A stretch of DNA of 64,000 nt. Origin: Rhodococcus koreensis. Lineage in GTDB: Bacteria; Actinomycetota; Actinomycetes; Mycobacteriales; Mycobacteriaceae. The notes under the pieces are model-generated. The model searched no databases and was not told the origin of the DNA. It saw only the letters and a program-made list of their open reading frames with translations. Location: assembly GCF_900105905.1 (NCBI RefSeq), contig NZ_FNSV01000004.1:62001-126000 (forward strand). The letters are read 5' to 3'. Made by a program: the position numbers and the translations under genes. Of this stretch, positions 47,000 through 56,395 are shown one piece after another. Each line of letters opens with the position of its first letter. Position 1 is the stretch's first letter.

Positions 47000-47130
47000 A
47001 CGTTCGTTCTCTCGGAAATTGCCTGCGAGCTGGTCATTCAGCCCGGTTTGGGGAGTCCACTGTTTTCGAGGTGGGATTCCATTCGTGTCGGTACCACCTT
47101 GACGAGCAAGGTGGCCTTAACCTATGTGGC

Positions 47131-48192
47131 ATGAGTCACACATTTCGTGTGGTGCAGGGCAGGACGGTCGAGGTCGCTCACGCGTCGACCGATCCGCTGA
47201 CCTTTCAACTCGAATGCGTCGAGGCGTTCGTGACCTCGCGGGTGGTCCGAGGCTTCAGTGCGGTGACCATCGAGAACGAGACAGGTGAGCTCGAGCGGAT
47301 GCTGGCGGCGTTGGGCAAACCGGTGTGGGAGGCCACCGCCGACGATGTCGATCGGGTGGTCGGAGCGATGGCCGCGGACGGCTTGCTGGCGTCGACTCGA
47401 CGCAGATATGTGCAGGCGCTGAGCAGTTTTCACCGATTTCTGATCACCCGCCGCGCCGGGGAGATTGAGGCGTTGTTCGGGGTGCGGTTGACGAACCCGA
47501 TCGACGAGTTCAATGCGAGCCGTCATGTCGGTGACGATTCACCGAGGCTGCTTCCACCTCCGAGCGTGAGTCGGGTGGCCGTCTTCTTCGACTTCCTCAA
47601 GGAACGGATCGGCTCGGCTCGCAAGTACGCGCCAGCGGCCCGGGATTATGCGCTGTTCCGGACCTTGTATCACGCCGGGTTGCGCTCCGATGAGGCGTCC
47701 AAACTCGAGATCGCGGACGTCTACTTCGGGCGGGGCCCGTTCGGGAAGTTGCATGTGCGGTTCGGCAAGGGTGCCCGCACCTCCGGGCCCCGGCCGCGGT
47801 GGGTTCCGATGCTCGACCACCTCGATCTGGTGGTGCGGTGGTATCTCGAGGATGTACGACCGAAGTTGCCGGAATCGGCGGTGTTGTTCTGCGATCAGAG
47901 TGGTGGTGCGATGGCCCGGGGCACGATCCGCAACCGTCTGCGGTATCTGCAGGATCTCGAGCACTGCTCGCCGGCGGACCGGTTCAGCCCGCACGCGCTG
48001 CGCCGGGCATGCGCCACCCACAACTACGAACGAGGAGTCGATCTTGTTGCGATACAACAGATGTTAGGGCACTGGACGGTGGGATCGACGATGCGGTACG
48101 TCCGTCCGTCGGAGACGTTCATCGAGGACGCCTACCGCAGCGCGGTGTCCGACACCGTCGCGTTCCTGCAGGGAGATGATGATGCACATTAG
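47131..48192 (+). CDS. Tyrosine recombinase/integrase (complete active site)
   Basis: The 353-residue integrase is read from ATG 47131. The SAM-like core-binding domain (residues about 20-120) is followed by a catalytic domain with Arg in LYHAGLRSDEASKL, HALRRACATHNY (HxxR), QMLGHWTVGSTMRYV (His/Trp and the nucleophilic Tyr). All the expected residues are present, so it should be active. It ends inside the start region of the XRE gene, the first of three overlapping genes. Confidence 0.92.
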   Translation: MSHTFRVVQGRTVEVAHASTDPLTFQLECVEAFVTSRVVRGFSAVTIENETGELERMLAALGKPVWEATADDVDRVVGAMAADGLLASTRRRYVQALSSFHRFLITRRAGEIEALFGVRLTNPIDEFNASRHVGDDSPRLLPPPSVSRVAVFFDFLKERIGSARKYAPAARDYALFRTLYHAGLRSDEASKLEIADVYFGRGPFGKLHVRFGKGARTSGPRPRWVPMLDHLDLVVRWYLEDVRPKLPESAVLFCDQSGGAMARGTIRNRLRYLQDLEHCSPADRFSPHALRRACATHNYERGVDLVAIQQMLGHWTVGSTMRYVRPSETFIEDAYRSAVSDTVAFLQGDDDAH

Positions 48193-48496
48193 ATGGAAAC
48201 TGCGGATGGCCGCGGCGCAACGGGAAGTATGGACCGGCACCCAGCTGCGCCGTCTGCTCGCCGAACGCGGCGGACTCGAGCTGTCGTCGGCGTCGGTGTC
48301 GGCGTTGTTCACCAAGGAACCCTCGCAGATCAAGCTCAGCACGCTGCTGGCGTTGTGCACTGCGCTCGACTGCACCCCGAACGACCTGTTCGACCTCGAC
48401 ACCACGCCCGATCGGGTCCCCGCCGAGCCCTCGGCGCCGACAGCGTCGGAGCCCGCGGCGCGGCGAGTCGGCGGCCGGTCGATGCCGCCGGTGTGA
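48176..48496 (+). CDS. XRE-family (Cro/CI-type) helix-turn-helix protein
   Basis: The 106-residue protein overlaps the integrase end; ATG 48176 has GGGAG-like sequence upstream, with ATGs at 48179 and 48182 as alternatives. The HTH is GTQLRRLLAERGGLELSSAS and SALFTKEPSQIKLSTLLALC, continuing ALDCTPNDLFDLD, which is the usual XRE ending. The C-terminus is Pro/Ala-rich. It overlaps the next gene by four bases (GTGA), so all three are co-translated; it probably regulates or escorts the recombinase. Confidence 0.88.
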   Translation: MMMHIRWKLRMAAAQREVWTGTQLRRLLAERGGLELSSASVSALFTKEPSQIKLSTLLALCTALDCTPNDLFDLDTTPDRVPAEPSAPTASEPAARRVGGRSMPPV

Positions 48497-50106
48497 CGAA
48501 GAAGGTTGGGGACTGCACCCGCTGCGGTCGGCCGCGGGGTCGACTCGGGCGCGATTTGTGCTGCCGGTGCTGGCGCAACGCGGTCGCCGCTGCGGCGAAG
48601 TCGCCGTGTCCCCGTTGCGGGATCGAGCGGGTCTTGAGTCCGGACACCGGGCGATGCCGGTCGTGTTCGCGCACCTGCCACGACTGCGGTGCCGTCGTGC
48701 GCGGCAAGGGCGAGACCCGGTGCCTGCGGTGCCGACGCCGTCACGACCTCGCCACCGCCCGCCGACGCTGTCCGCGTTGCGGCCGCGACGGCTACTTACG
48801 CGAACACACCGGTTGGTGCGGACCGTGCTCGCACCCGGGGTCGGCGCCGAAGCCGGCCGCCGCATGCACCGAATGCGGGCGCGTGATCCGCGGCGGCGGG
48901 GCGAGGCTGTGCAACCGCTGCTGGCAACGCCGCCCCCAGCGGCCCTATACCCGCGCCGAGCACCTCCTCGCCGAACTCGATGATCCGCCGAATTGGCTGT
49001 GGGACTTCACCATCCACGTTGCAGATCGGTACTGTCCGGGGCAGGCGACAGCCTTGGTGAGTCAGCTCGGGGCGCTGCTGCGCACCGAGCCACGGGCAAT
49101 GCCGCAGACCTTACTCGACCGGGCCCGCATCCCCGGCCGCTCGATCGGGTCGCTCGCGAAGATGCTCGAGGACTTCTTCACCGCCCGAGGCCTTGCCCTG
49201 CCCACCGACCAGTCGCAGCGGCTCGCGGCCGGTCGCCGGGCGCGGCGCGTGCAGGCCGTGCCCGAACCGTTGCGGCCCGCCGTCGCCGCGTTCGAACGTG
49301 CAATGCTCGACGAACGAGACCGCGCCCGCCGTGCCGGGACCCGGCCCCGCGCCGACACCACCATCGACAAGCGATTGGCCCAGATCCGGGACCTGTCATG
49401 TCATCTCGTCGGACGCGGGATCGAGGACTGGGCGCAGGTCGACAAGGCCGTGATCGAGGACTACCTCGCCGAGGTCTCGCCGGCCGGCGGCCCCCTGGGC
49501 GGACTTCGCCACTTCTTCCGCTTCGCTCGCCGCAGCAAGCTCATCCTGATCGATCCCACCGCCGAGCTGCGCGTGCGCACGCCCCGCGGATTCCATGGAC
49601 GGACCCTGCCGCGCTCGCGACAGCGCGAACTGTTCACGCGCTGGTGCACATCCACCGAGGTGGCGCCGAACGAGGCCCTCGTCGGCCTGATGGCGTTGAT
49701 CCACGGTGCCTCACCGCACGAACTGCGTCACCTGCAGCTCGCCGACATCGATCCCCAGCACCACACGGTTCGGCTCGGCCGCCGCCCACATCCGATCCCG
49801 CTGGACCCGGCGACCTGGGCCGCACTGACCCGATGCCTCGAGCACCGCAGATCCGGCACCCATAATCCCCACGTCATCGTCACCAGCCGAACCCGATCCG
49901 GGCGGACACCGGCGTCCCGGCCCTACCTCAGCCGCCTCCTCGACCCCGCCGACACCACGATCTCCACGCTGCGCGCCTCCCGACTGCTGGCCTTGGCCAT
50001 CAGCCACGATCCCAATCTGATTGCCACCACCTACGGCATGAGCGCCGAGGGCGTCCTGGCCTACTTCGCCGACCGCGTCGATCCCACCCTGCTCGCGGAC
50101 CTGTGA
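48493..50106 (+). CDS. Zinc-ribbon array fused to a degenerate tyrosine recombinase domain
   Basis: From GTG 48493 the 537-residue protein begins with about six CxxC zinc knuckles in 140 residues (CTRCGRPRGR, CCRCW, CPRCG, CRSC, CHDCG, CPRCGRDGYL, CGPC, CTECG, CNRCW). The remaining 390 residues look like a tyrosine recombinase: a core-binding part (TTIDKRLAQIRDLSCHLV) and a catalytic-like part in which the box-I Arg is absent (HGASPHELRHLQLADID) and STLRASRLLALAI keeps one Arg. No clear HxxR or Tyr is found, so it is probably a DNA-binding accessory partner of the active integrase. Confidence 0.72.
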   Translation: MTKKVGDCTRCGRPRGRLGRDLCCRCWRNAVAAAAKSPCPRCGIERVLSPDTGRCRSCSRTCHDCGAVVRGKGETRCLRCRRRHDLATARRRCPRCGRDGYLREHTGWCGPCSHPGSAPKPAAACTECGRVIRGGGARLCNRCWQRRPQRPYTRAEHLLAELDDPPNWLWDFTIHVADRYCPGQATALVSQLGALLRTEPRAMPQTLLDRARIPGRSIGSLAKMLEDFFTARGLALPTDQSQRLAAGRRARRVQAVPEPLRPAVAAFERAMLDERDRARRAGTRPRADTTIDKRLAQIRDLSCHLVGRGIEDWAQVDKAVIEDYLAEVSPAGGPLGGLRHFFRFARRSKLILIDPTAELRVRTPRGFHGRTLPRSRQRELFTRWCTSTEVAPNEALVGLMALIHGASPHELRHLQLADIDPQHHTVRLGRRPHPIPLDPATWAALTRCLEHRRSGTHNPHVIVTSRTRSGRTPASRPYLSRLLDPADTTISTLRASRLLALAISHDPNLIATTYGMSAEGVLAYFADRVDPTLLADL

Positions 50107-50117
50107 GATTTCAGGCG

Positions 50118-50430
50118 TCACCGTGCACACGTTCGCACGAACCTGTGCGCTTTGCGGTTGGCGTTGTCGATGAACACCTGATCGACTTCAGTGATCTCGT
50201 CGATGCCGTCGATGCGGTCGATGAATTTCCGCACTGAGGCAACGACCTCAGGGTCATCGGTGATGATCACGGCATCGTCAGCGAATGTGGAGTTCTCGGA
50301 CGCATTCGCCGAACCGACCACCGCACGCCGGTTCGTGGCGATTACCTTCGCATGCAGCGTTGGGGACGACAGAACGCGAACACCTTTGCCGAGGTAATAG
50401 GCCAGGGCAGCAGGGGAAGTGGCCGGTCCG
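50118..50430 (-). pseudogene. C-terminal fragment of a phospholipase D-like (HKD) protein
   Basis: The minus strand reads ALAYYLGKGVRVLSSPTLHAKVIA, TNRRAVVGSANASENSTFAD and then DPEVVASVRKFIDRIDG, which is the second HKD motif (HxK plus GSANAS) and the C-terminal helix of PLD-family nucleases or phospholipases. The first half is missing: the frame is lost where the oppositely oriented gene begins, near 50430. Confidence 0.75.
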
Positions 50431-50511
50431 GGCACTGCAACGACTCGAGCGGGTCCAGGTCGACCAGGAGGTGCTGGGTTGGGTGTTCTCGAAACTGTCC
50501 GGCCGCAGTCG

Positions 50512-51924
50512 ATGACAAGACACCCGCAGGGGATCGCAGCACACAGCGGCGAGTGGGCAGCGTCGATCACCGTGCTGGCCGACCCGACAGACGACGCCAC
50601 GGTGACGCGCACCTTGCTCGAGGCGCACTGTCCGGCTGCGGGTGTCGTCACCGTGCATCCCACCCCGGCCACCAGGAGCGAGACCTCGTTGGCCGCTGAC
50701 CTGTTCGCCGGACTGGGACGGTCACCGTCGCGGCTGGCCGCGTACCGACTTGGCAGCCCGGCGCCAGCGTGGCGGGCTGCCACGGCGTGGGTAACCGCAG
50801 AAGGGATCGCGCACCTGGTGGTGCTGCGCGCTCACCACCTCACCGCAGGGCAACGGCAGCGGCTCCTCGCACTTCACCGTGCCACCGGCGTGCACCTGGT
50901 GCTGGTCGGGCACACGCGACCAGTTGACATACGTGAGATTCTCGGGTGCCCGGTGCGCATCACCAGCGACCATGCCGTCCTCGTCGCTGCGTTCGCATCA
51001 TCCCGGGCAGCGGTCACCACCCCACCGGACCCGGCGTCCTTGCCGTTGCCGACTCTGTCCAATGCCGTCGGCGATTTCCGGGCCGCGGCACGTCGGGCTC
51101 TCTCGCCGCAGGACTTTGCGCGTGTCGATGACGTTTACACCTCGGGCATTCGAGCCGGTTGCCGCTGGGCAGCCGAGTGTCCGCTCGAGGAGCGTGCCCA
51201 CACGGACCAGGACGCGCGCACCCCTCGCGCGGGTCTCCTGTCGTCACAGTCGGCGTTGCCGGTCATCGACCAGGTCGCGCTGCTGCGCTTCCTCGGAGCG
51301 CTGGCCGCCGACAGTCCCAGCCGTGGTCACACGATGGCGCGGTTGCGCGGCGCGCAGACAGGTCTGCGAATGCACGGCGTCCGCCTTCACCTGCCCCCGA
51401 ACTTGGCCTTCGGTGTCGGACCTGGATTGACCACGGTGCCGATTACCGAGCAGATCGCCGATCGTATCCGCTCGATGATTCCCAGCCCGACACATGCCGC
51501 CGCGCTCGCTGCTCTGCTGTGCGCTGGCAGCCCCGGACCGCATTTGGCGTCCATTCCGGTCAGTGCCCTGACCATCGATGCCGACGCGATTGTGCTGAGC
51601 GGTGTCGTCGGTCGCCGCCACTTTCGGCATCCAACTGTGCACCCGATCCCTATCTCGGTGCGCCCACTGTTCAAGGCGGCACGGGCCATTGCGCAATTGC
51701 GCGGAACCGACGCCAACCAGCATCTGCTCTCTGGGGGCATCGGCACCACCGGCCGACACCTGCGCAACTCGGCGCACCAGTGTGAAGTCACCATTCCACC
51801 GCTACATCCCTGGTCGGACTGCTGGATCAGCCGGGTCGAGGCTCGTCCGATGATGCGCGAAAGTGCGATCCGAGGGATCGTCGGAGTGTCCGAGGCAAGT
51901 GCAGTGAATCCGCCGCGAAGATGA
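50512..51924 (+). CDS. Unknown protein, possibly a P-loop-less AAA/TniB-like helper
   Basis: I start this protein at ATG 50512 (MTRHPQGIAAHSGEW); the frame is open further upstream but those residues lie over the PLD relic. The N-terminal 180 residues have ASITVLADPTDDATVTRTLL, IAHLVVLRAHHLTAGQRQRLLAL and GVHLVLVGHTRP, a pattern like the Walker B/sensor strands of TniB/ExeA ATPases, but no Walker A GKT is present. The remainder has no recognised domain. It ends without a downstream partner. The family assignment is weak. Confidence 0.55.
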   Translation: MTRHPQGIAAHSGEWAASITVLADPTDDATVTRTLLEAHCPAAGVVTVHPTPATRSETSLAADLFAGLGRSPSRLAAYRLGSPAPAWRAATAWVTAEGIAHLVVLRAHHLTAGQRQRLLALHRATGVHLVLVGHTRPVDIREILGCPVRITSDHAVLVAAFASSRAAVTTPPDPASLPLPTLSNAVGDFRAAARRALSPQDFARVDDVYTSGIRAGCRWAAECPLEERAHTDQDARTPRAGLLSSQSALPVIDQVALLRFLGALAADSPSRGHTMARLRGAQTGLRMHGVRLHLPPNLAFGVGPGLTTVPITEQIADRIRSMIPSPTHAAALAALLCAGSPGPHLASIPVSALTIDADAIVLSGVVGRRHFRHPTVHPIPISVRPLFKAARAIAQLRGTDANQHLLSGGIGTTGRHLRNSAHQCEVTIPPLHPWSDCWISRVEARPMMRESAIRGIVGVSEASAVNPPRR

Positions 51925-52248
51925 GGCGGACCGTCGCGTGACCTGGGCACAGGACCATCAATCCGCTCCGTTGGCCAGGCATCGTGGTGGGCGAGAAGGC
52001 CGGAGGCAGTGTGGGTTTGTTCTTGGCTCACGTGTCACTTCTCCGAGTTTTCGGTTCTCGAAGTCGTGTCAGTGCGCAATTCTCGCGAACGTGTCTGAAT
52101 CTTCAGCTCGTTGGTTGGCTGCCCGCCCCCGAAGAAGCTGCTATTCGTGTTGGGGTCCCGCTCCGGGCTGGGTACAAGACCGGGGCCGGTGCCGTTCGAA
52201 CCCCAACTCGATTAGCTCCAACGTGTGCGGGTTGCATCTGCGTCCGAG
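51925..52248. other. Gap between plasmid backbone and catabolic block
   Basis: No gene or clear terminator was recognised; this is the junction between the convergent unknown gene and the transporter operon. Confidence 0.35.
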
Positions 52249-53739
52249 CTAGACGGTCGCGGGCTCGTCCGGCTCGCTTGGCGCCTTCGGACGTCCCGTC
52301 GTCCGACTGGTCCATTCCCGCAGTACATCCTCGGATGTAGATGCGGTGGTGAGGCTGACGATGATGAACGTCATCAGGGAGGTGCCGAGGCCGTAGTAGA
52401 CGGGTTCGGTCGCCAGAATGTCGCCGATGATGAGCATTGCGGCGACCGTTGCTACGGCGCCGACAAGCATGGACGCGAGTGCGGCGGTGCCGGTTGCTCG
52501 TTTCCAGACCAGTCCGCCGAGGATGGGAACCAGCAATCCGCCGACCAGGATGTCGTACGCGATGGTGATGGCGGCGACGACGTCCCTGATCATTGCGGCG
52601 AGGACGATGGCGATGATCCCAGTGGCGAGGACGTACAGGCGGTTTCCTCGCACGTCCGCTTCCGGGTCGATGTCGGTGGTCTGTATCGGTTGTGTCATGA
52701 ACTGTGAGCGTAGGAGTGGGGCGATGTCCTGGCGGCAGACTGTCGCGGTGGCGATGAGTGCACCGGATGCTGTCGACATCATCGCGGCGACGGCGGCGGC
52801 GAGGACTAGTCCGCTGATGCCGACGGGCAGGATGGTCTTCGCGATATCGGCATACACATCGTCGGAGGCTTCAATTCCGGGGAGCAGGGCTGCGCCGGCG
52901 GTTCCGATGAGCGCTCCGGCGACACCGTAGAGGAGGCAGTAGATACCCGCTGCGGTGCCGCCCCATTGCGCGACTTGCGGTGAGCGGGCGGTGAAGACGC
53001 GCTGCCAGATGTCCTGGCCGATGAGGATCCCGAAGGTGTAGACGACGAAGAAGGTGATGATGGTGGCCCCGCCGATGGCCCCGAGGTCGAAGGCTTGGGC
53101 GCCGAGTCGGTCGACGATGCCGTCGTATCCTCCGGCTTTGTTCCAGGTGATCGGCAGCATGAGGGCGAAGATGCCCAGGGTTTTGACGACGAATTGCACC
53201 ATGTCGGTGAGGGTGATGGCCCACATCCCGCCGAGGGAGGAGTAGCAGACGACGATGGCTCCGCCGAGGATGACCGACGAGATTTGTCCGAAGCCGAACA
53301 GGACCGAGAAGATCGTCGAATAGGCGATGGTGGAACTGACGGTGAGCATCAGGGTGTATGCGGCCATCACGATTCCGGACGCGCCGGCGCCGTCGATTCC
53401 GTAGCGCAGTTTCAGCATTCCGGCGACCGTGTAGACGCGCAGTCTCTGGATGCGGGGAGCGAACACCAGACTCAGTAGCAATACGCCCACCGAGATGGAT
53501 ACGACGAGCCACATTCCCGAGATTCCGTATTTGTAACCGAGTCCCACGCCGCCGACCGTCGATGCGCCGCCGATGACAACGGCGCCCATGGTGCTGGTGT
53601 ACAGGACTGGTCCGAGCCGTCGACCGGCGACGAGATAGTCGGATGAGTTGCGGGAGCGTCGTTTGCCCCACCAGCCGAACATCAGCATGGCACCCAAGTA
53701 GATGACGATTATTGCTATGTCCACGAGATTTCCGTTCAT
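52249..53739 (-). CDS. Sodium:solute symporter (SSS/SLC5 family)
   Basis: The 496-residue protein has about 13 hydrophobic helices beginning DIAIIVIYLGAMLMFGWWG and the SSS hallmark NSSDYLVAGRRLGP followed by GGASTVGGVGLGYKYG. The loop GMWAITLTDMVQFVVK and the late SGLVLAAAVAAMMSTASGAL are conserved SSS features. It should import a small organic solute with Na+. As last gene of the six-gene minus-strand operon, it starts nine bases after the deacetylase stop and probably shares its substrate with the ureohydrolase. Confidence 0.92.
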   Translation of the reverse strand: MNGNLVDIAIIVIYLGAMLMFGWWGKRRSRNSSDYLVAGRRLGPVLYTSTMGAVVIGGASTVGGVGLGYKYGISGMWLVVSISVGVLLLSLVFAPRIQRLRVYTVAGMLKLRYGIDGAGASGIVMAAYTLMLTVSSTIAYSTIFSVLFGFGQISSVILGGAIVVCYSSLGGMWAITLTDMVQFVVKTLGIFALMLPITWNKAGGYDGIVDRLGAQAFDLGAIGGATIITFFVVYTFGILIGQDIWQRVFTARSPQVAQWGGTAAGIYCLLYGVAGALIGTAGAALLPGIEASDDVYADIAKTILPVGISGLVLAAAVAAMMSTASGALIATATVCRQDIAPLLRSQFMTQPIQTTDIDPEADVRGNRLYVLATGIIAIVLAAMIRDVVAAITIAYDILVGGLLVPILGGLVWKRATGTAALASMLVGAVATVAAMLIIGDILATEPVYYGLGTSLMTFIIVSLTTASTSEDVLREWTSRTTGRPKAPSEPDEPATV

Positions 53740-53748
53740 GTATCGGTG

Positions 53749-54621
53749 TTAGAAATCGTTTGGGTCAGGCCGCTCGATCGAGCGTGGCGAGAGTCCGAGT
53801 CCTCTGATGTGTGAGGCGATGGCGTGCATGGACGTAAGCCATACGTCGTCCTGAGAACTGACGTGCTGAATCAGCTCCTCGAGTACAGTCGCTCGGGACG
53901 GCCGGCCGGACAGGAAGGGGTGGTTGGTGAGCACGAAGCATCCTCCGACGGAACGGATCCCCTCGAACTCGAGCCCCCAGATCTCGGCGGCCTTGCGCGG
54001 GCTTTCGATCAGGCCCGACCCGGAGAAGTCCGGGATGTAACAGTACTGTTCCCAGTCGTCGAGAGCCCACTGAATCGGGATCTCGACGAGGCTGCGGCTG
54101 TCGGCCACTGCAAGCTCGTAGGGATGTTCGGCGTCCATGAGGCTGCTGTCGTAGAGAAAGCCGCGATCGGCCAGCAGCCCGGGGGAGTGCCAGTTCAACT
54201 CCCACATGGGTGCCCGGTAGCCGACCGGGCGTTGCCCGGTGACGGTCTCGAGGGCATCGAGGCCGCGATCGAGGATCGTGGCCTCCTCCTTCGCGGTGAG
54301 GCCGGCCATCGATTCGTGCAGGTAACCGTGGTGGGCGATCTCATGACCGGCATCGGCGATCGCTCGAACGACATCCGGATACCGGTGGGCGGTGTACCCC
54401 GGGACGAAGAAGGTCGAGGTGACCTCGTGCCGGGCGAGCAGATCGAGGATGCGAGGTACACCCACCAGGGGCCCGTAGGCCTGGTGGGACATCGCGGTCA
54501 TCCGGCCCGCATGCTGAATGGACACACCGAGCAGAGCTGATTCGGCATCCACGTCGAAGGTGAAACAGGCCGCGCCCTTCTTACCGTGGGGCCACTGCAC
54601 TGGAGCAGCCGGTTCGGTCAT
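53749..54621 (-). CDS. Polysaccharide deacetylase / PuuE-like amidohydrolase
   Basis: The 290-residue NodB-fold enzyme has the metal-binding Asp in ACFTFDVDAES, HHGYLHES (HxxxH-type pair in EIAHHGYLHE), and RAPMWE for the arginine region. Length and composition resemble the cytosolic subgroup that includes allantoinase PuuE rather than secreted chitin deacetylases; no signal peptide is seen. In this operon it may hydrolyse an amide or ureide bond in the imported compound. Confidence 0.85.
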   Translation of the reverse strand: MTEPAAPVQWPHGKKGAACFTFDVDAESALLGVSIQHAGRMTAMSHQAYGPLVGVPRILDLLARHEVTSTFFVPGYTAHRYPDVVRAIADAGHEIAHHGYLHESMAGLTAKEEATILDRGLDALETVTGQRPVGYRAPMWELNWHSPGLLADRGFLYDSSLMDAEHPYELAVADSRSLVEIPIQWALDDWEQYCYIPDFSGSGLIESPRKAAEIWGLEFEGIRSVGGCFVLTNHPFLSGRPSRATVLEELIQHVSSQDDVWLTSMHAIASHIRGLGLSPRSIERPDPNDF

Positions 54622-54659
54622 GGTTTAACGGTCCTTCGCTCCCGGTGACACATGGGTGC

Positions 54660-55637
54660 TCACGACTTCTTCGCCAGCAGGGAGGTGAACTCGTATGCAA
54701 GATTGGCCGCGGCAACCCCGGTGATCTCGGCGTGGTCGTAGGCGGGGGAGACCTCGACGATGTCGGCGCCGACCAGGTTGAGTCCGTCGAAGCCGCGGAC
54801 GATGTCGAGCAGTTCACGGCTGGTCATACCGCCGGCCTCGGGGGTTCCGGTGGCGGGGGCGTGGGCGGGGTCGAGGACGTCGATGTCGATGGAAACGTAC
54901 AGCGGTGTCTCACCGATGGTCTGGCGGAGTTGGTCGATGATGTCGTCGATCGGGCGGCGGATGAATTCCCGGCAGTGCACGATCTGGAAGCCGAGTTCGG
55001 CATCGGATGCGAGATCGTTCGGTGAGTACAGTGACCCGCGGATGCCGACGTGGGCGCTGTGGCCGTAGACGAACAGACCATCCTCGGCGGCGCGGCGGAA
55101 CGGGGTCCCATGGGTCAGGGGTGTCTCGAAGTAGGTGTCCCAGGTATCGAGGTGTGCGTCGAAGTGGACGAGCGCGACCGGGCCGTGCACCCGGTTGACG
55201 GCCTTGAGCAGGGGGTAGGCGATGGTGTGGTCACCGCCGAGGGTGACGAGCGTGGCGCCGTCCTTGATGAGTTCGTAGGCGCTGGTTTCGATCTGGGCGA
55301 CGGCGGTGTCGATGTCGAAGGGGTTGAACGCGATGTCGCCGGCGTCGACGACCTGCTGGTGTGCGAACGGCTCGACATCGAGGGCGGGGTTGTAGGGGCG
55401 CAGCAGGCGGGAGGACTGGCGGATGTGCGCGGGGCCGAACCGGGCACCCGGGCGGTAGGTCACGCCGGTGTCGAAGGGGACACCGACGATCGCGACGTCG
55501 TAGCGGGGGACGTCCTCGATGCGGGGGAGCCGGGCGAAGGTCGAATGGCCCGCGTACCGGGGGACGCTGAGTCCGTCGACCTGCCCGACCGGCGCGGTGG
55601 CTTGGGTGTGGGCGGAGTTGTTGGTCATGCTCGGCAT
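54660..55637 (-). CDS. Ureohydrolase (agmatinase/guanidinobutyrase/guanidinopropionase type)
   Basis: The 325-residue protein contains the complete arginase-family binuclear Mn site: LVTLGGDHTIAYP, VHFDAHLDTWD and SIDIDVLDPAHAPATGTPE. The N-terminal GRLSxPRYAG- and GVPFDTGVTYRPGARFGP segments match the guanidino-acid hydrolase subgroup. It releases urea from a guanidino compound. ATG 55637 follows GGAGG; an internal ATG at 55628 is less likely. The start overlaps the SDR stop by 13 bases. The precise substrate cannot be read from the sequence. Confidence 0.92.
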   Translation of the reverse strand: MPSMTNNSAHTQATAPVGQVDGLSVPRYAGHSTFARLPRIEDVPRYDVAIVGVPFDTGVTYRPGARFGPAHIRQSSRLLRPYNPALDVEPFAHQQVVDAGDIAFNPFDIDTAVAQIETSAYELIKDGATLVTLGGDHTIAYPLLKAVNRVHGPVALVHFDAHLDTWDTYFETPLTHGTPFRRAAEDGLFVYGHSAHVGIRGSLYSPNDLASDAELGFQIVHCREFIRRPIDDIIDQLRQTIGETPLYVSIDIDVLDPAHAPATGTPEAGGMTSRELLDIVRGFDGLNLVGADIVEVSPAYDHAEITGVAAANLAYEFTSLLAKKS

Positions 55638-56395
55638 CGGGTTGTTCCTCCATTGATCTGAATTGTCTGGCCGACGTAGGCGCCGTTCTCTTTGTGCGCG
55701 AGCAGGGCAACGGCGGCGGTGATTTCGTCGGGTCGGCCGATGCGGCCGACGGGGATGTCGTGGGCGTATTGGGCGTGCATGTCGGTGAGGCTGATCTGTG
55801 CGTCGGCGGCGTCGACTTCGAGTTGGGGGGTGTCGATGACACCGGGTGCGACGGCGTTGACGATGATGTTTTCGGGGGCGAGTTCACGTCCCAGGGATTT
55901 CGTGAGGGCGATCAGCCCGGACTTCGACGCGGCGTACGCGGTGGCGCGCGGCCATCCGGTGACCCCCCATTCGGAGGTGACGATGACGATGTTGCCGCGG
56001 CCGCGCCGGCGCATGCCGGGCAGGACGGCCTGAATGGTGTGGAAGGTGCCGGTGAGGTTCGTTTCGACGATCTTCCACCAGTCCTCTTCCGGGTGTTCGC
56101 CGAGTGCGCCCATGCACATGTAGGCGGCGTTGCAGACCAGGATGTCGACGGACCCTTCGCTGCGTTCGATCGCGGCGACCGCGGACCGGATGGTGGCGGG
56201 GTCGGACATGTCGGCGGGCACGGGGAACCCGTCGATCTGTTCGACGACGGCTTTCATACTCGCGTTCTCGCTGCGGCCGTTGACACCGACCCGTGCTCCG
56301 TCGGCGGCGAGGCGTTGCGCGATGGCGCGGCCGATGCCTTGGGTGCCGCCGGTGACGAGGGCTATCCTCCCCTGCTGGTGCTGCTGAGTTGTCAT
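55625..56395 (-). CDS. Short-chain dehydrogenase/reductase (SDR)
   Basis: The 256-residue SDR starts at ATG 56395 (MTTQQHQQGRIALVTGG). The cofactor motif TGGTQGIG and NGRS suggest NADP(H) or NAD(H). NAA is seen as VCNAAYM. The active site is ST/S in VIVTSEWGV and YAASKSG, with the usual YxxxK. The C-terminal INGGTT is typical. It overlaps the preceding SDR stop by one base. Confidence 0.93.
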   Translation of the reverse strand: MTTQQHQQGRIALVTGGTQGIGRAIAQRLAADGARVGVNGRSENASMKAVVEQIDGFPVPADMSDPATIRSAVAAIERSEGSVDILVCNAAYMCMGALGEHPEEDWWKIVETNLTGTFHTIQAVLPGMRRRGRGNIVIVTSEWGVTGWPRATAYAASKSGLIALTKSLGRELAPENIIVNAVAPGVIDTPQLEVDAADAQISLTDMHAQYAHDIPVGRIGRPDEITAAVALLAHKENGAYVGQTIQINGGTTRCRA

